Below, one piece after another: positions 1-11,104 of a stretch of DNA of 64,000 nt. Below the pieces are notes generated by a model, which did no database searches, was not told the origin of the DNA, and saw nothing but the letters and a program-made list of their open reading frames with translations. The stretch is taken from the NCBI GenBank assembly GCA_001414345.1, contig LLCB01000022.1, forward strand, positions 124,001-188,000, in the 5' to 3' direction. Numbering within the stretch: the first letter of the stretch is position 1; the number at the start of each line of letters is the position of its first letter. The stretch is from Hymenoscyphus infarciens (Eukaryota; Ascomycota; Leotiomycetes; Helotiales; Helotiaceae). A program made the translations under genes and the position numbers.

Positions 1-249
1 GCTTCTCATCTCCAAAGCCACATTTGGAGCCTAAAATACGAACCGAAATAAATGAGCTACCCAGAATAGCACTTTTAAAAAGCTTTTGGTGCACTTCCTC
101 GATATTCAGGTTATCGTAGTGAATCTATAACCGGAGTATGACTATCAAGCCCTAAGTGAATTGAAGAAAAGTACCTGGTAGAAGCTTTTTATTTAATACC
201 AGCCCCGCACGCTTAAAACTTATTCTCTTTCCAACCATCAAGGAGTGGT
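1..249. other. Left-edge noncoding sequence
   Basis: No recognisable gene. This stretch holds the 5' flank of the first gene; no promoter element is distinctive. Confidence 0.4.
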
Positions 250-1375
250 ATGAGAGTCATAGTGTCATCGCGACAACACACGAAGAAAACTGTAACCTCC
301 AGGATGCCTGCAAGAAAGAGAGCCGCTCGGATGCAAGCACAGCGCTCAACATCGCCTCCTCCAGCCAGCCCGCATGCTTTAAAGTTCTTTCGGGCGCCTG
401 AACAACCCCAGGCGATAAAGAGTAAAGCGACAGGAAAAAAGAGGAAACTTTCTAATGAGAAGAAGATTATTCCGTGGAGGAAGTGGATCAAATTTGGAGA
501 TATTCCAAGTAAGTATACCCATACGTACGGAGTATTTCAAGCAACTACTGATATCAATATATTCTCTAGGATCACAGGCAAGCCTCTCGAACGTGGAGAT
601 CTCGCCGAAATCGCCACAGAGCCGTTCAACCCATTATTTGATTTCGAGGTACATCCTTATGGATTGGTAAGTTGTACCTGTGTTGTCTCTCCTCCCATTT
701 CATACTTCGCCAGTGCTAAATTCTTTTAAAGTGGACCGAAATATTCTTGCGTATGGATGAGGTCACCGCTACTGTCTTCTCCTATACCTGCACACGCTTC
801 AGATTCCTTCTCGACAAGAAGGGGAAAAGAGACCAATACCTCGCCTTCAACCCCCAGGCTTCGTTCCCGGTTCCCATAAACTACCGATGTTACCCCAAAG
901 AAGGAAATGATGTAGCACTCCGAACCTTGATAGAAGGATTTATGGGACCACGATATGCATACGATGCTTACACAAACTTCTACCGCACGCTCGAGGACGC
1001 TCAAAGGAGCTACGATGACTTTGCACAGGAAACACAGGATCTGGTTGATGAGGAAATTCAGGAAGAGGAAGATAGGCAAGACGAACTTCGCGCGAAGTAG
1101 GTTTGTTCTTCTTTTGAATTCGGGAGTGAGGCTGATTAGTGTTTAGATGGGATGAACTCGTCGAGGGCATAACAGATCGGAATTCGGATCGAGCAAAAGC
1201 TCGAAAGTGGGCACGAGAAAGTCTTTGGCAACAGGCGGAGGAGCTTGGAGAGTCATTTGATTCTGAGGAGGAGGTTGACGTTTCATCAGACGAAGGACTT
1301 CCTGATTATGATGATTTCGTTGAAGACCCTGACGAATACATGGTTAATCAGCGGCTTAGGGACGAGAACGAATAG
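250..1375 (+). CDS. Hypothetical protein, three exons
   Basis: Function not recognised. Exons 250-666, 732-1096 and 1147-1375 join in frame to 336 residues. Introns are 667-731 (gtaagt...aag) and 1097-1146 (gtaggt...tag). The N-terminus (about residues 1-75) is basic and proline/serine rich. The middle (about 80-230) looks globular, with many aromatic and charged residues. The C-terminus is strongly acidic (Glu/Asp runs) and ends in a charged helix. An alternative start is the Met at 304. No signal peptide or membrane segment is visible. The protein could be nuclear or chromatin-associated, but nothing in the sequence proves it. The exon structure is supported by frame continuity across both introns. 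Confidence 0.7.
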
Positions 1376-2207
1376 TTAAGGTCTTGCATCAATTCTTCCT
1401 CGCTTACGGCACTTGTTGTAGTGAGCGGCTATCCTGAGAGCTAGGTAAGCTAACACACTACAAACATTGAAAGTGGCGTTACATATTTCAGCGGTAGATC
1501 AACATAATCTAGGGTGTCGGATATGATCTTCTAGCAAACTCTAAAGCTACTCATATTTTTTGTATATTTTTGCGACTGTTCCATGTGGTGTTGTTTTTTT
1601 CGTGGGGTACCTCCCTATTTACTGCCGCACCGGTAAGTACTTGTACTCGATAAAGTCTGTCGATACGGAGAAACGTTTTCCAGCTGACGATCGACCACTT
1701 GTACTGCACGGTGGGAGAAAGGGGAAATGGCGAGCAACAAGGCCCAGCTGCACAACAAGAACAGCAACAATTTCAAGCGTACAAATACGGTCCTCTGACG
1801 GAGCGAACGCGAGAGGATATCTAAGGCGAGAGAGTGAGAATCGTATGCTCACATCTACGCAGCGTGATACGGAAATTAGTGCACAGGCTATTGTAAATTC
1901 CTCACCCCTGTTAAAAAAGAAGAGTCACCAACTCACCTACCTGAACACCAACCACTGAAGAGCACAGCGCAAATCGCCATTGAGCAAAGGCCTTTGAAAA
2001 GAATCCGAGTCGCAAGCATTCTTCGAATCTCTACAATCTGCCGCAAATTATCAACATCCTCAGTAGAGTCTGCCATATCAACAACCAGGAAGGCCATACC
2101 CCACCAAGAACCGCCAACAAAGAGAGGACCCAAGCTTCCAATCGCACCAAAGGCTCACCCAAACCTCTGCAACTCCAGAGGGACTACGAGTAGTATAGTA
2201 GGGTATC
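1376..2207. other. Intergenic region, no supported gene
   Basis: About 830 bp between a hypothetical gene and eIF2B beta. Short open frames on both strands show no family signature and I do not call them. It probably contains the 3' end of the upstream gene and the promoter of the eIF2B gene. Confidence 0.4.
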
Positions 2208-3777
2208 ATGCCTTCACTACAAACTGGCCATGCGCCAAACCTCGGTGTCTTTCTCAAATCCCTCAAGGCGCAATCCCTCGAATCATCCATTGAAAACCTG
2301 ATCTCGTAGGTCGCGACTGCCCCCCGAATGACTGCAATTACTAACGCGCAACAGGCTTTTGAAAAGACGCCAGATCAAGAACTCGAGGCCATGTGCCATT
2401 GCCACAGCACACCTACTTCTACGAGTTGTCGCAAAATTCAGATGGACTGATATTGGAAAGCTTTTATCACGGATACAAGAGGTCGGCCAGCGCCTCATAC
2501 AAGCACAACCAAGGGAGATGGTAGTAGGGAACATAGTACGGCGAGTACTGGGCATGATAAGGGACGAAGCCAAAGAAGACCGAAACGACGAGACGAGCGA
2601 TTCGGCGTCAAATAGCCAGGTGGGCTCACCACGTCGCCAACACGGTGAACACCCACTACATGCACCCGGCGAGGCCCCTCCTACGTTCAGCCCCTTGAGA
2701 TTCGACTCAGCAAACATCCCGGCACGCACCGATAAAGACAGCGACGATGTGTTTGATAGCGGACCGCAATCGAGCCATCGTCCACCTCTCTTAACGTCAC
2801 ATACTTCGTATGCCGTGCTCAACGGGGTGCCAGTTCAACAATCAATGTTCAATTTACTCTCTGCCACACCATCACCACTATCAACTCCTCCGGGTGCAAC
2901 CTCCCCACAAGGAAAAACCGCGTTCAACGCTGCTAACCTTGCATACCGAGTGGCTGCAAGCTCAAAAGACCTCAAGGCCGAAGTCATCAGTGGAATTGAG
3001 GAAATCATCGACGAGCTTGACCAAGTTGATGATCAAATTGCAGCATATGCGCAAGACCTCATACATTCCAACGAGGTCATATTGACGCATTCATCTTCCC
3101 TCAGTGTACAAAAGTTTTTACTCAAGGCTGCTGAGAAGCGAAATTTTACTGTCATTGTCGCAGAGTCATACCCCAACGATCATGAAGCAACACATGCTGC
3201 AGTGACTGGCAGGCCCAATGCTGGTTTGGATGGTGAGGATATGAGCACTGAGACGTTTCTGAAGCCATTATCTGCTGCGGGAATCACTGTCATTCTCATA
3301 ACCGACGCTGCAATTTTTGCGATCATGTCAAGAGTCAACAAGGTTATTCTTGCAACCCATGCTGTTATTGCTAGTGGTGGGTTGATTGCAGCAGCTGGGG
3401 CACGCATCATTGCAAAGGCTGCCAAGGTTCATAGAACGCCAGTGATTGTTGTTAGCGGCGTCTATAAGCTCAGTCCGGAATACCCATTCGAGTTTGAGTC
3501 CCTGATTGAATATGGTGACCCCGGAAGCATTATTGGCTACCATGATGGCGCTCTGGTGGAGAACCTGGAGATTGACAATCCGGTCTATGACTATGTTCCG
3601 CCAGATCTTGTTGATCTCTACATCACCAATCTGTAAGTTGCCGAAGATTCTCTACAAATTATTGTGCTAACTTCCTTATCTAGGGGTGCTCATGCGCCAT
3701 CGTATCTTTACAGAATTGTGGCAGACCATTACAAGCCGGAAGATATCAACTTTCACAACCCGGAGTTGCAATTTTGA
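2208..3777 (+). CDS. GCD7: Translation initiation factor eIF2B subunit beta
   Basis: Regulatory subunit of the cytosolic guanine-nucleotide exchange factor for eIF2, which recharges eIF2 with GTP and senses eIF2alpha phosphorylation. Exons 2208-2305, 2355-3632 and 3684-3777 give 489 residues. The first exon supplies the N-terminal helix (MPSLQTGHAPNLGVFLKSLK) and the last exon the conserved end GAHAPSYLYRIVADHYKPED. The C-terminal Rossmann-like IF-2B domain (about residues 230-480) shows EVILTHSSSLSVQKFLLKAA, ITDAAIFAIMSRVNKVI and SGGLIAAAGARIIAKAA. A low-complexity insert rich in Ser/Pro (about 115-215) separates the N-terminal helices from this domain, as is common in filamentous fungi. Introns are 49 and 51 bp. 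All three subfamily-typical blocks are intact. Confidence 0.93.
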
Positions 3778-4758
3778 TAGATCATCAAAAATGGACGTCA
3801 AAAACGCACGACTATACGACTCTTGGGTACCTTTTGGTACGATTCTACTGAAATGCTAATATCAAACCCTGCCATCGCTAATGCACAATTTTCGAGAAGC
3901 CCCGGAATGCCTAACGAATCCCGTGGTCATCTCATATATAGGTCTATACAGGAAGACCTCCGGGGAGAATGCTCACCAGTTTTCTCCTTTCCCAAGGCTC
4001 GTGGTGCACGAGGAAGTGTTTGTGAAATGGTTTCGGCAATATCAAGTCAGAGTCACTATACGGAAGGCCATCCCATGACAAGGCTGGCTAAGTGTCTGCG
4101 CATCAGTTGAGAAATCACAGAGCATCAGAGAAAGAAGTGGCCTGGCCTCGATGTTAATTTTACTTGATACTCAGGACTCTGTAACGGTCAGTATGCCGAT
4201 GGCGACAAAATGCAACTGGCTATATATAGCAAAATGATATTGCAATCTGGTAGAAGCCAGTGTGCACTGCCCAGATCCAGTTGCCTTAGTGTAGTTGAAT
4301 TTCGAGAAAGACTTTGTATCAAAATTTGATTGTACAATTACATAGGCAGTGTGACAACCTGGATGCATTGTTGCCTTTATTTTCATCGTCTTGCCTTACT
4401 GTTTATGCCCCAGGCCGCGTCATTGTCACATCAAATCTAGATCATCTCATTCGCCGTCAGCCGATACAGGTGCTGTTGAATAGATGCAGAGTACCAATTG
4501 GAGTTGACCAGCATTGCGCCGCAGGGCTGAGCTGCGTCTCGCTGTGGTCGGTAGCGCGTAAGCACGGCTAGAACAAGCTTACCTTGACAATCGCGATAAT
4601 ATTTTCGATCCCCGAAACTTTGCAAGTCATCATAGTCTTGAATCTCATACGGGTACGACTTATTGTCTCCTGTAGTCTGCTCGTATTGTTTGGACAGGAT
4701 CCAAAGCCACTACGTACCTGGTTCAACAACCGAACTTGCCACCAGCACACCCCGCAAA
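3778..4758. other. Intergenic region
   Basis: About 980 bp with only short unconvincing open frames. It probably holds the 3' UTR of the eIF2B gene and the promoter and 5' UTR of the following gene. I see no repeat or RNA gene. Confidence 0.4.
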
Positions 4759-7112
4759 ATGGCCAACCGAGAATCCATTCCCCCACCGCCTTATAGTGAG
4801 ACTGATACTGTCTCTAACAGCAACATCGTTCTGACTCCGGCTACCTCTCAAGCAGATAACTTCTCCGTGGCTGGCCAGGGATATCCATCAACCACCTCAT
4901 CTAATGAATCCATCAAGATCTACACCCCTGGAGCCTCCCCCTCACCGTCTGAATACCAGCCATCCGGGCAGGACAACAACCACAGCATCTCAGATGGATT
5001 TACTTCCGCCTTTGTGTACTTTGAATCCCGACCCCTTCACACCCCCATCTCGAGGGAGCCATTGAAGAATTACACCATATCCATCAATCCCACTACAGTC
5101 CCCAATGACCTTCCGTACCCCGAAGATCTCGTGGCTAGAGATATCACACATCAGGACTGGGCGACATTTGTTAATTACCTCCTACCTGCCCATACGATCA
5201 TTTCCAATCATGATGTAGCGGATCGGAAAATCCGGGCGGAGTTCTTGGATGAGGAGATGGAAGATTTGAGTGTGAACGAGAAGAGTTCTAAGATTATCGA
5301 TCCGGTGCTTGCCCAATTGGAACCTTTACGATCCCCGGAATCATCTGTTTCTCCAAACAGTACTACTATCTCTTTGACAATTGAGGAGTGGAACGTTTCT
5401 TTCTTTGGACCCCGAGGAGTGCGGATCATCCTGCACCAAAACCAAAACCGGGATCAAAGTCCTGGCGAGCAAACAACAAGTCTTCGAGATATGCCAGGGA
5501 CTTGGATTCCATATGATCACGAGTTACTTCCTCAACAACCGGAGTCGTCTGGTTCTTCGACGAAAGCGAAACCTACGAGGAGGGGAATGTTGAGCGGGTT
5601 TTTGCCTGGGGTTGTTGAGGCGAATTCTAAGGGGTTTAGGATGGGCCCTATTGTTGCTGATTCGGAGGGGTTTAGAATTGGGAGGGGGCTTGTGGTAAGA
5701 AGTTTTTTCTTTTGGTATTTCTAGGAGTTTTTGATGCGAAGTGTCTCCTTCATTGGAGGTCACTACTGCTATTTTCTCGTAATGCCAGAAATTGGTTTAT
5801 CTATCTGCCTCCGGAGGATGGCATCTAGTTCTTGTTGAAAGCTTCAACTCCGGCTAACTCTTCCCCCTCACAGGCCGACAACAACGGATTCAAAATAGGC
5901 AACATGTTAATAGCCGACAACAAGGGTTTCCGTCTCGGCGGCTCCCGCGGCTTCGCAGCAGATTCCAACGGCGTAACAATAGGAAGTCGTTCCTTCGGCC
6001 GTCGAGAATCCCACGACGAGCAATCACGAGCTCGAGGTGCCCGTCGAGGTCGTCGTCAATGTCACCCTGAATCTCAAAACATAAATCGAGGCAGGTCACT
6101 ATCAACAAGTAGCTCCTCTTCTCACGCCTCATCTTCGGACTCTGTTTCTTCCGTGGGTTCTCTGCCGGAATATGAGGATCTAAGGGAACAACAGTTACCA
6201 ATTGCGAGGATGGCGATTAAGAATTGGTTGGATCATCCGGATATACCTATCACCAAGGAAACGGTTTTAGGTATCAAACAGGAAATTAGGGAGTCGAAAA
6301 GTGGTGATGTGGAACAACGTCAAGAAGACATGGCCGCATTGAAAAAAGAAGTTAAAGAAATGATGCGGACTTTCAAGGAAAGAACTCGTTCCGAAAAACG
6401 CCAACGACGAGCACGAAAACGGGAGAAAAGAGCAGCAAGAAAAGCAGCGAAACGAGAACGTCGGAATGCGAAGAGAGAGGAGAGGAGAACTAGACGAGAA
6501 GAAAGAAGGGAGGAAAATATTTCTTCTCTGCAGCAACATCCTCCTACCGGCGTTCCGGGTCCAAATCATGGAATCTCGATGCCTATCTTACCCTCCAACA
6601 TCCCCGTCCCTTCAATCATGCGAGGGTTTCCTTTTGCGAGAACCGCCTTTACGCCTTCAACAATGAAAGATCCCCACTCATTTCATACTCCACCACCGCC
6701 CGGATTTTCTGCTCTGCATGGTGCATGGCCATTCACACAAGGTCGTCCCTACGCACCGGGAAATATCTCCGTACCGAATTTCAATTTTCAAGATCCTACA
6801 CCTGTTTTGAGAAGCGCGGAACAAATCCAAGAGCAATTGATGGAGATTGAGAAATTGGCTGATGAGAGGGAAGCTATGGCTGTGGAGTTATATATTTCTG
6901 GTTCCGTTGAAAGCATCGAGGACGCAGAGAGGAAGAGAATTATCAATGAGGCTACGGCGTTGGAAGAAGAGGCTTCGGTTTATAGGAGGGAAGCTGATCG
7001 GTTGAGGTCTGAGGGACAGCATCTGGATAGTGAGTTGGCGAGGGAGTTGGAAGAAAGTGATAATGTACATGTTGAACATGGGGGACAGGTTAGTGGGGTT
7101 ATTCGACAGTGA
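4759..7112 (+). CDS. Large hypothetical protein with NGF(R/K)xG repeats and a basic coiled coil
   Basis: Function not recognised. Exons 4759-5694 and 5874-7112 (179 bp intron) give 724 residues. The chosen start (MANRESIPPPPYSE) places a PPPY motif, the type bound by WW domains, near the N-terminus. Around residues 285-345, spanning the intron, lie five copies of a short unit of the form A-(D/N)-x-x-G-(F/V)-x-(I/L/M)-G: SKGFRMG, DSEGFRIG, DNNGFKIG, DNKGFRLG and DSNGVTIG. An Arg-rich and Ser-rich stretch follows, then a helix at about 470-535 almost entirely of Lys, Arg, Glu and Ala. A Pro/Phe-rich linker and a C-terminal acidic coiled coil complete the protein. No membrane segment or signal peptide is visible. 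The composition suggests a scaffold or nucleic-acid-associated protein; that is inference. Confidence 0.75.
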
Positions 7113-7224
7113 GGGTGTTTAAACAACTTGATGAAGTAATGATAATCTTTTTTCTTCAATTGTACCAACAAGAAAGAAAAGCGTCTCTCTCCCTCTCTCG
7201 TGATATACAGCCTCCCCTCTCCTC

Positions 7225-8186
7225 TCAAACTCTCAAGACCCCAGCATTAACCAAGCCCGCCCAAACAGGACTCATCCCCCTCGCAACATCCTCCCCTCTC
7301 CTACCCTCCCCATCCCTCAAAGCTCTAATGTCTTCACCCCTACCCCCAAGACGCCTTTCAGCCTCTAACCCCCTCGCCGCACCTAAAACCTCATCAGGAA
7401 ACACGCTTTCCGGAAGCTCACTAGCAAGCCAAAGCAACAACCAAACAACCTCCTGCTGCTCCCTCTCAATCGCAACATGCAACCCACTCTTCTCCCCATC
7501 GAGCGGATCCCGATACCTAAGCAACTCCCCAGGCGATAAATCATCTTCATCTCTATCTTCTTCCACCGCTTTTAGGAGTTCGATGATTCCGGAGACATCG
7601 CCTTCGGCGCACATCGTTAGGAGGGCGCGGGCGGGACGGGCTGTGGGGTTGGAGTCTAGGTATGCTTCTTCTACGATTAGGGGGAGGATGTTGAGGGAAG
7701 ACTGGAGACCGCCTTCATTGGAGTAGTTGGTGAGAATCTGTGGTTGGTGGGGGGTGTTTGTGAGGATTTGGGTGGTGCAGGAGGGACATTGGCCTGTGGT
7801 TGAGATTTTAGGGGATTCGTCGAGAAGACATTGCCTGGTTTTAAGTTAGTTTGATCAGAAATTGAGAGTTTGATAGGAGGTATATGGAAAGAATTTGAGA
7901 TGAATCACGTGATGAGACATGAGATTTCGATTTTGAAGCAGTTAAATATCGATTCAAAATACTCAACTGCAAGAAAAGAAAAACCCCCCAACGCAACATC
8001 TCGAAGCAATTATGAACAGTTAAGAAAAGCAAACTCATACCAGTGGAAATGACAACTACAACTCAACAACATGAGGTCATCCGGTGCTGATTGCGCAACA
8101 CCAACAGAAGATGAAGTCGCCTCATCGAAATCCTCCGGAAAGAGCTCAATCACCAACTCCTGAGAGCATAACTTGCAAGTTGACAT
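7225..8186 (-). CDS. RING-H2-like zinc-finger protein
   Basis: Exons (reading on the minus strand) 8186-8041 and 7834-7225 join to 251 residues. The ligand pattern is C-x2-C at residues 4-7 (CKLC), then C-x-C-H-x-H-x2-C across the splice site (CSCHFHWQC), then C-x2-C (CPSC). This matches a RING-H2 or related zinc finger, so an E3 ubiquitin-ligase-type adaptor role is plausible but inferred. The C-terminal part is helical, with LLTMCAEGDVSGIIELL and LHVAIEREQQEVVWLLLWLA, which resembles degenerate ankyrin-like helices. It reads toward the preceding gene: the two stop codons are only about 110 bp apart. The 206 bp intron places the HW/QC junction exactly inside the finger, which supports the model. 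Confidence 0.72.
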
Positions 8187-8436
8187 CGTGAGTGTGATGT
8201 TTGTTGGTGTTTATCTAGTTTGAAGTATGAACTTGAGATGGCGGGGTGGTTGGAGGGGTGAAATATTTGATACTTGAAAAGGAAGATCTTCGGGTAAAAT
8301 TTTCTTTTCTCTTCCGCGATGCTCCCCCCGCAACTTTCACTTCCCGAAGTACGATGACTTGTATCTTGCGGATTATCATATCCAGGGTGCGCTTTACAGT
8401 AATCTCACAACTCTTCTTTTGGGCCCCAAGCTTGTG

Positions 8437-8707
8437 TGGCTTACTCGATATTTGGTAGCTTACCCCGTCTTCACCAGCTTACCTAGTACCAAAACTCCAC
8501 AAGCTTACTCCACATTCAACAGCTTATCCGACATGCTTGGCTTACTCCACATTTTGCAGCTTACCCAGTACCATTTTTGGGGGCCAAAAAGCCACTGGCT
8601 TACCCGATATTTGGTAGCTTACCCACTGGTGTATTGCTAGCTTACCCGAACTTCAACAGCTTACCCAGTACCATATTTGGGGGCCAGAAAAGCGACTGGC
8701 TTACTCA
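8437..8707. repeat. Degenerate GCTTACYC-punctuated repeat field
   Basis: The octamer GCTTACCC or a one-base variant (GCTTACTC, GCTTATCC) recurs about a dozen times in 270 bp, separated by roughly 10-30 bp. A longer block containing TTTGGGGGCCA(A/G)AAAAG occurs twice (near 8575 and 8676), giving a higher-order period near 100 bp. No coding frame explains the pattern. Confidence 0.7.
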
Positions 8708-9393
8708 GTAATTAGCACCTTTAAAATTTACTTGATGAACTGATGGCTTGTCACTCGCAACTCGCTTGAACAATTCTTTCGAAAAAGAGAGTGATTTTGA
8801 CCTGACGTTCCGTACCCCCTTCTAGCCCCACCAGGGAGGGGCTGCAGGAATTCATGACTTTGCACTTTCCCTCCTACAATTGTCCTAAAAGAATTCTAGG
8901 GGAATAAAGTAATTATGAAAATAATTGTTCTAGTCGTTTGGGACAATTTACATGTTATCTTCCTAGTCTTAAAGTAAACAATCGGGCAAGCAGCGCAAGG
9001 GAATTCTAATCTTTTTCAGTTTACCAATACCTACACCCCCTTGGTAGCCGGCCCTTTCTCTCCCCATCCTCCTCTCCCCCTCCTCTCCCTCAATCCATCC
9101 CAACCTCTCGCAAAGGGGAAAAAAGAAAGAAAGAAAAAACAAGGAGAAACAAGGCGAAATATCGCCCCAAAGCCATTACTCCCCTACCAAAGCCATCGCA
9201 GCAAGAAATATTAAAAACAATAAAGCCCAGAACATGTAGAAATTAAAACTCCACCATCCAAGTGAGCCCCCAAAAATGAAAAGGCATCCAAGGTGTATGT
9301 ATTTATGTAAATATACGAAGCCAGGCTCCAAGAAAACAGATAGCGTGAAAGTATTAATTAAATAAATCATCGAGCAACAACTTTCCCACCTAT

Positions 9394-9545
9394 AGTGAAA
9401 CCTCGATATAGTGAAACCTCGATATAAGGATCCTCGATATAAGGATAACCTAGCTAAATCCTTAGAATCCCGGGAATAAGGATTCCCCTCGATCTATTCT
9501 TAGAAACCCCGGTACTAAGGTAATTCTTATATCGAGGTTTCACTG
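9394..9545. mobile_element. Small TA-flanked inverted-repeat element (MITE)
   Basis: The right end read on the minus strand is CAGTGAAACCTCGATATAAG and the left end is TAGTGAAACCTCGATA. Both are flanked by TA (9392-9393 and 9546-9547), the target duplication of Tc1/mariner/pogo-type elements. The left terminus is duplicated in tandem (second copy from 9410), so the true left end may be either copy. About 150 bp, noncoding. Confidence 0.75.
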
Positions 9546-9671
9546 TAATACCCACGCACCTTTGCACTCGCGTTCGTTATTTGACAAGTTCCTTTTTGAC
9601 AAAGTTCTGGGAGCTAATTGAGTTACTAGCGTTAAGTTTCACTGTTTGGGAAGTCTTACTTGGGAAGTCTT

Positions 9672-9764
9672 ACTATCCCCCCCCCTAATTACATTGTATG
9701 CGCACGGTCGTTTTAGTGTGGCAGATGTCTGTGCGCATACAATGTAATTAGGGGGGGGGATAGT
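9672..9764. repeat. Perfect 34-bp inverted repeat (fold-back element)
   Basis: Left arm 9672-9705 and right arm 9731-9764 are exact reverse complements, including a run of nine C against nine G, with a 25 bp loop. The element is bracketed by direct copies of TTGGGAAGTCTTAC (ending near 9673 and starting near 9766), with a further copy just upstream. It may be a fold-back transposon or a palindromic insertion. Confidence 0.85.
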
Positions 9765-10510
9765 ACTTGGGAAGTCTTACTTAAGATCAACTTTACTTTA
9801 CTCTACGTACCCCTTCCTTCACAAGTTCCATCAGGGGGTAAGAAGTGCGGGCGGGGTATTCCCGTCTCACGTATCACCTCTCGCGCAAAGTACCCAGACA
9901 GGGACGCGTGGATTCCCTATGAGCAAGTGATCGTGTGACCCCTCGTTGTCGAAGACGAAGTATTGAGAAAATGGAAGGAGACTTGTGTCATCGTGATGAA
10001 TTTGTATTCGAGAATGTTCCACAGTTGTTCTGGTGATGCCATGGGGCGGTACACGTATTCCGTACTTACGATTGCGGCACAGGGCAATTAGCAAATGCGG
10101 GGAAGGGTCGGAAAGTGGGTCGAGCGGGGTTGTGTGTACGTTTTGAGCTTTGGCGCCGGCTCAAAAGAGACGTTGAAACGCTGTGAGTGAATTGGAAATT
10201 GGAGTATCAATTGGCTATAGTTTTTATTGATTGGAGTGTGTATTGAAGGAAAGACAGAGAGGGGCAAATCACTAATCACGTCGAAAGCAGAATGGGACAA
10301 TTGGTTTTGTGGTTTTACTGGGCAATTCCTCTATGCCTTTGAGTAGCTAGTAGTAAAGCTATGGTAGTACATCTGGTCTTATATCTGCCAGTTTGATGGA
10401 TCATCGATATCTCACGATGTCACGTAATGAGAAAGCTGTCCGCCAACAGAGAGCATCTTGATGACCAGCCTGGATGCTTGTATGGCATGTCTGCTAGGAA
10501 ATCAGCCAAC

Positions 10511-11104
10511 CTAATTGACACTCTTCTTATCCTCCTCATCAACGCTGCTAGCGGAACTATCGGTAGTAACACGTGTAACAACATGTTCTTCCTCAATGGC
10601 ACCATGGATATCTTCTTCGAAAACGGGGTCCGCATCAATTTGCTCGAACTTGGTCTTGAAATCTTTCAAGCCTGCGGTGTAGGAGCTGCTGTTTGAGCGG
10701 CGACGGGCGTTGTTTAGATTGAAACCTTCGTCTTGAACTTCTTCACCGTTGACGCCCCTGATGAAGAGTGAGTTAGCAGGTATTACCACCTTGATGGATA
10801 GCAGATGAAAGGAGATGTGTATGGGAGACTGAAACTTACCATCCGCCCTTGCCCGCACCATTCTTCTTGGACTTCTTTGGGTCATCGCCAGCGTGGCCTG
10901 ACTTGGCGAAGTATCGAGGGAGATGCTCCGTTGGAAGTGCAGTGCCATCTGCAAGACCGGCATGGTCACGATCATTCATCTTATGTGTCTTGCCCACTGT
11001 TCAATTGACAACGAGTTAGCATACAGTTTCAAGCTGAAGCTGGCACGGGAGGACCGGCGAGGAGGGGTAAATGCCAAACCGCCAGCTGGCAGGTAGTACT
11101 TACT
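10511..11104 (-). CDS. Stf2/Tma10-like small protein
   Basis: Member of the small basic fungal family that includes yeast Stf2 and Tma10 (ATP-synthase-stabilising or ribosome-associated, desiccation-tolerance proteins). The family core is clear: PRYFAKSGHAGDDPKKSKKN followed by GAGKGGWGVNGEE. Exons are a single base at 11104, then 10996-10840, then 10757-10511, giving 134 residues. In this model the ATG is split as A^TG by an intron at 10997-11103 (gtaagt...cag), giving the start MGKTHKMNDRDHAG. If that intron is ignored, translation would start at the internal Met at 10979. A CT/CA-rich stretch upstream looks like 5' UTR. The tail is acidic and serine rich. No signal peptide or membrane segment. 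Confidence 0.8.

Larger units (their letters stand above)
8187..10510. other. Repeat-bearing intergenic region
   Basis: About 2.3 kb with no supported gene. It contains the GCTTACCC repeat field, a small TA-flanked inverted-repeat element and a perfect fold-back palindrome, which are annotated separately. The short open frame at 9176-9370 (minus) is hydrophobic but has no other support. Confidence 0.5.

Noticed and set aside
1933..2290. Two hydrophobic minus-strand frames upstream of eIF2B beta
   Set aside because: Short, overlapping the eIF2B start, and without any family signal.
2283..2822. 179-codon minus-strand frame
   Set aside because: Shadow of the eIF2B beta coding exon on the opposite strand.
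7109..7726. 205-codon plus-strand frame, Ser/Pro rich
   Set aside because: It lies antisense to the RING-H2-like gene, whose zinc ligands and splice junction fit the minus strand.
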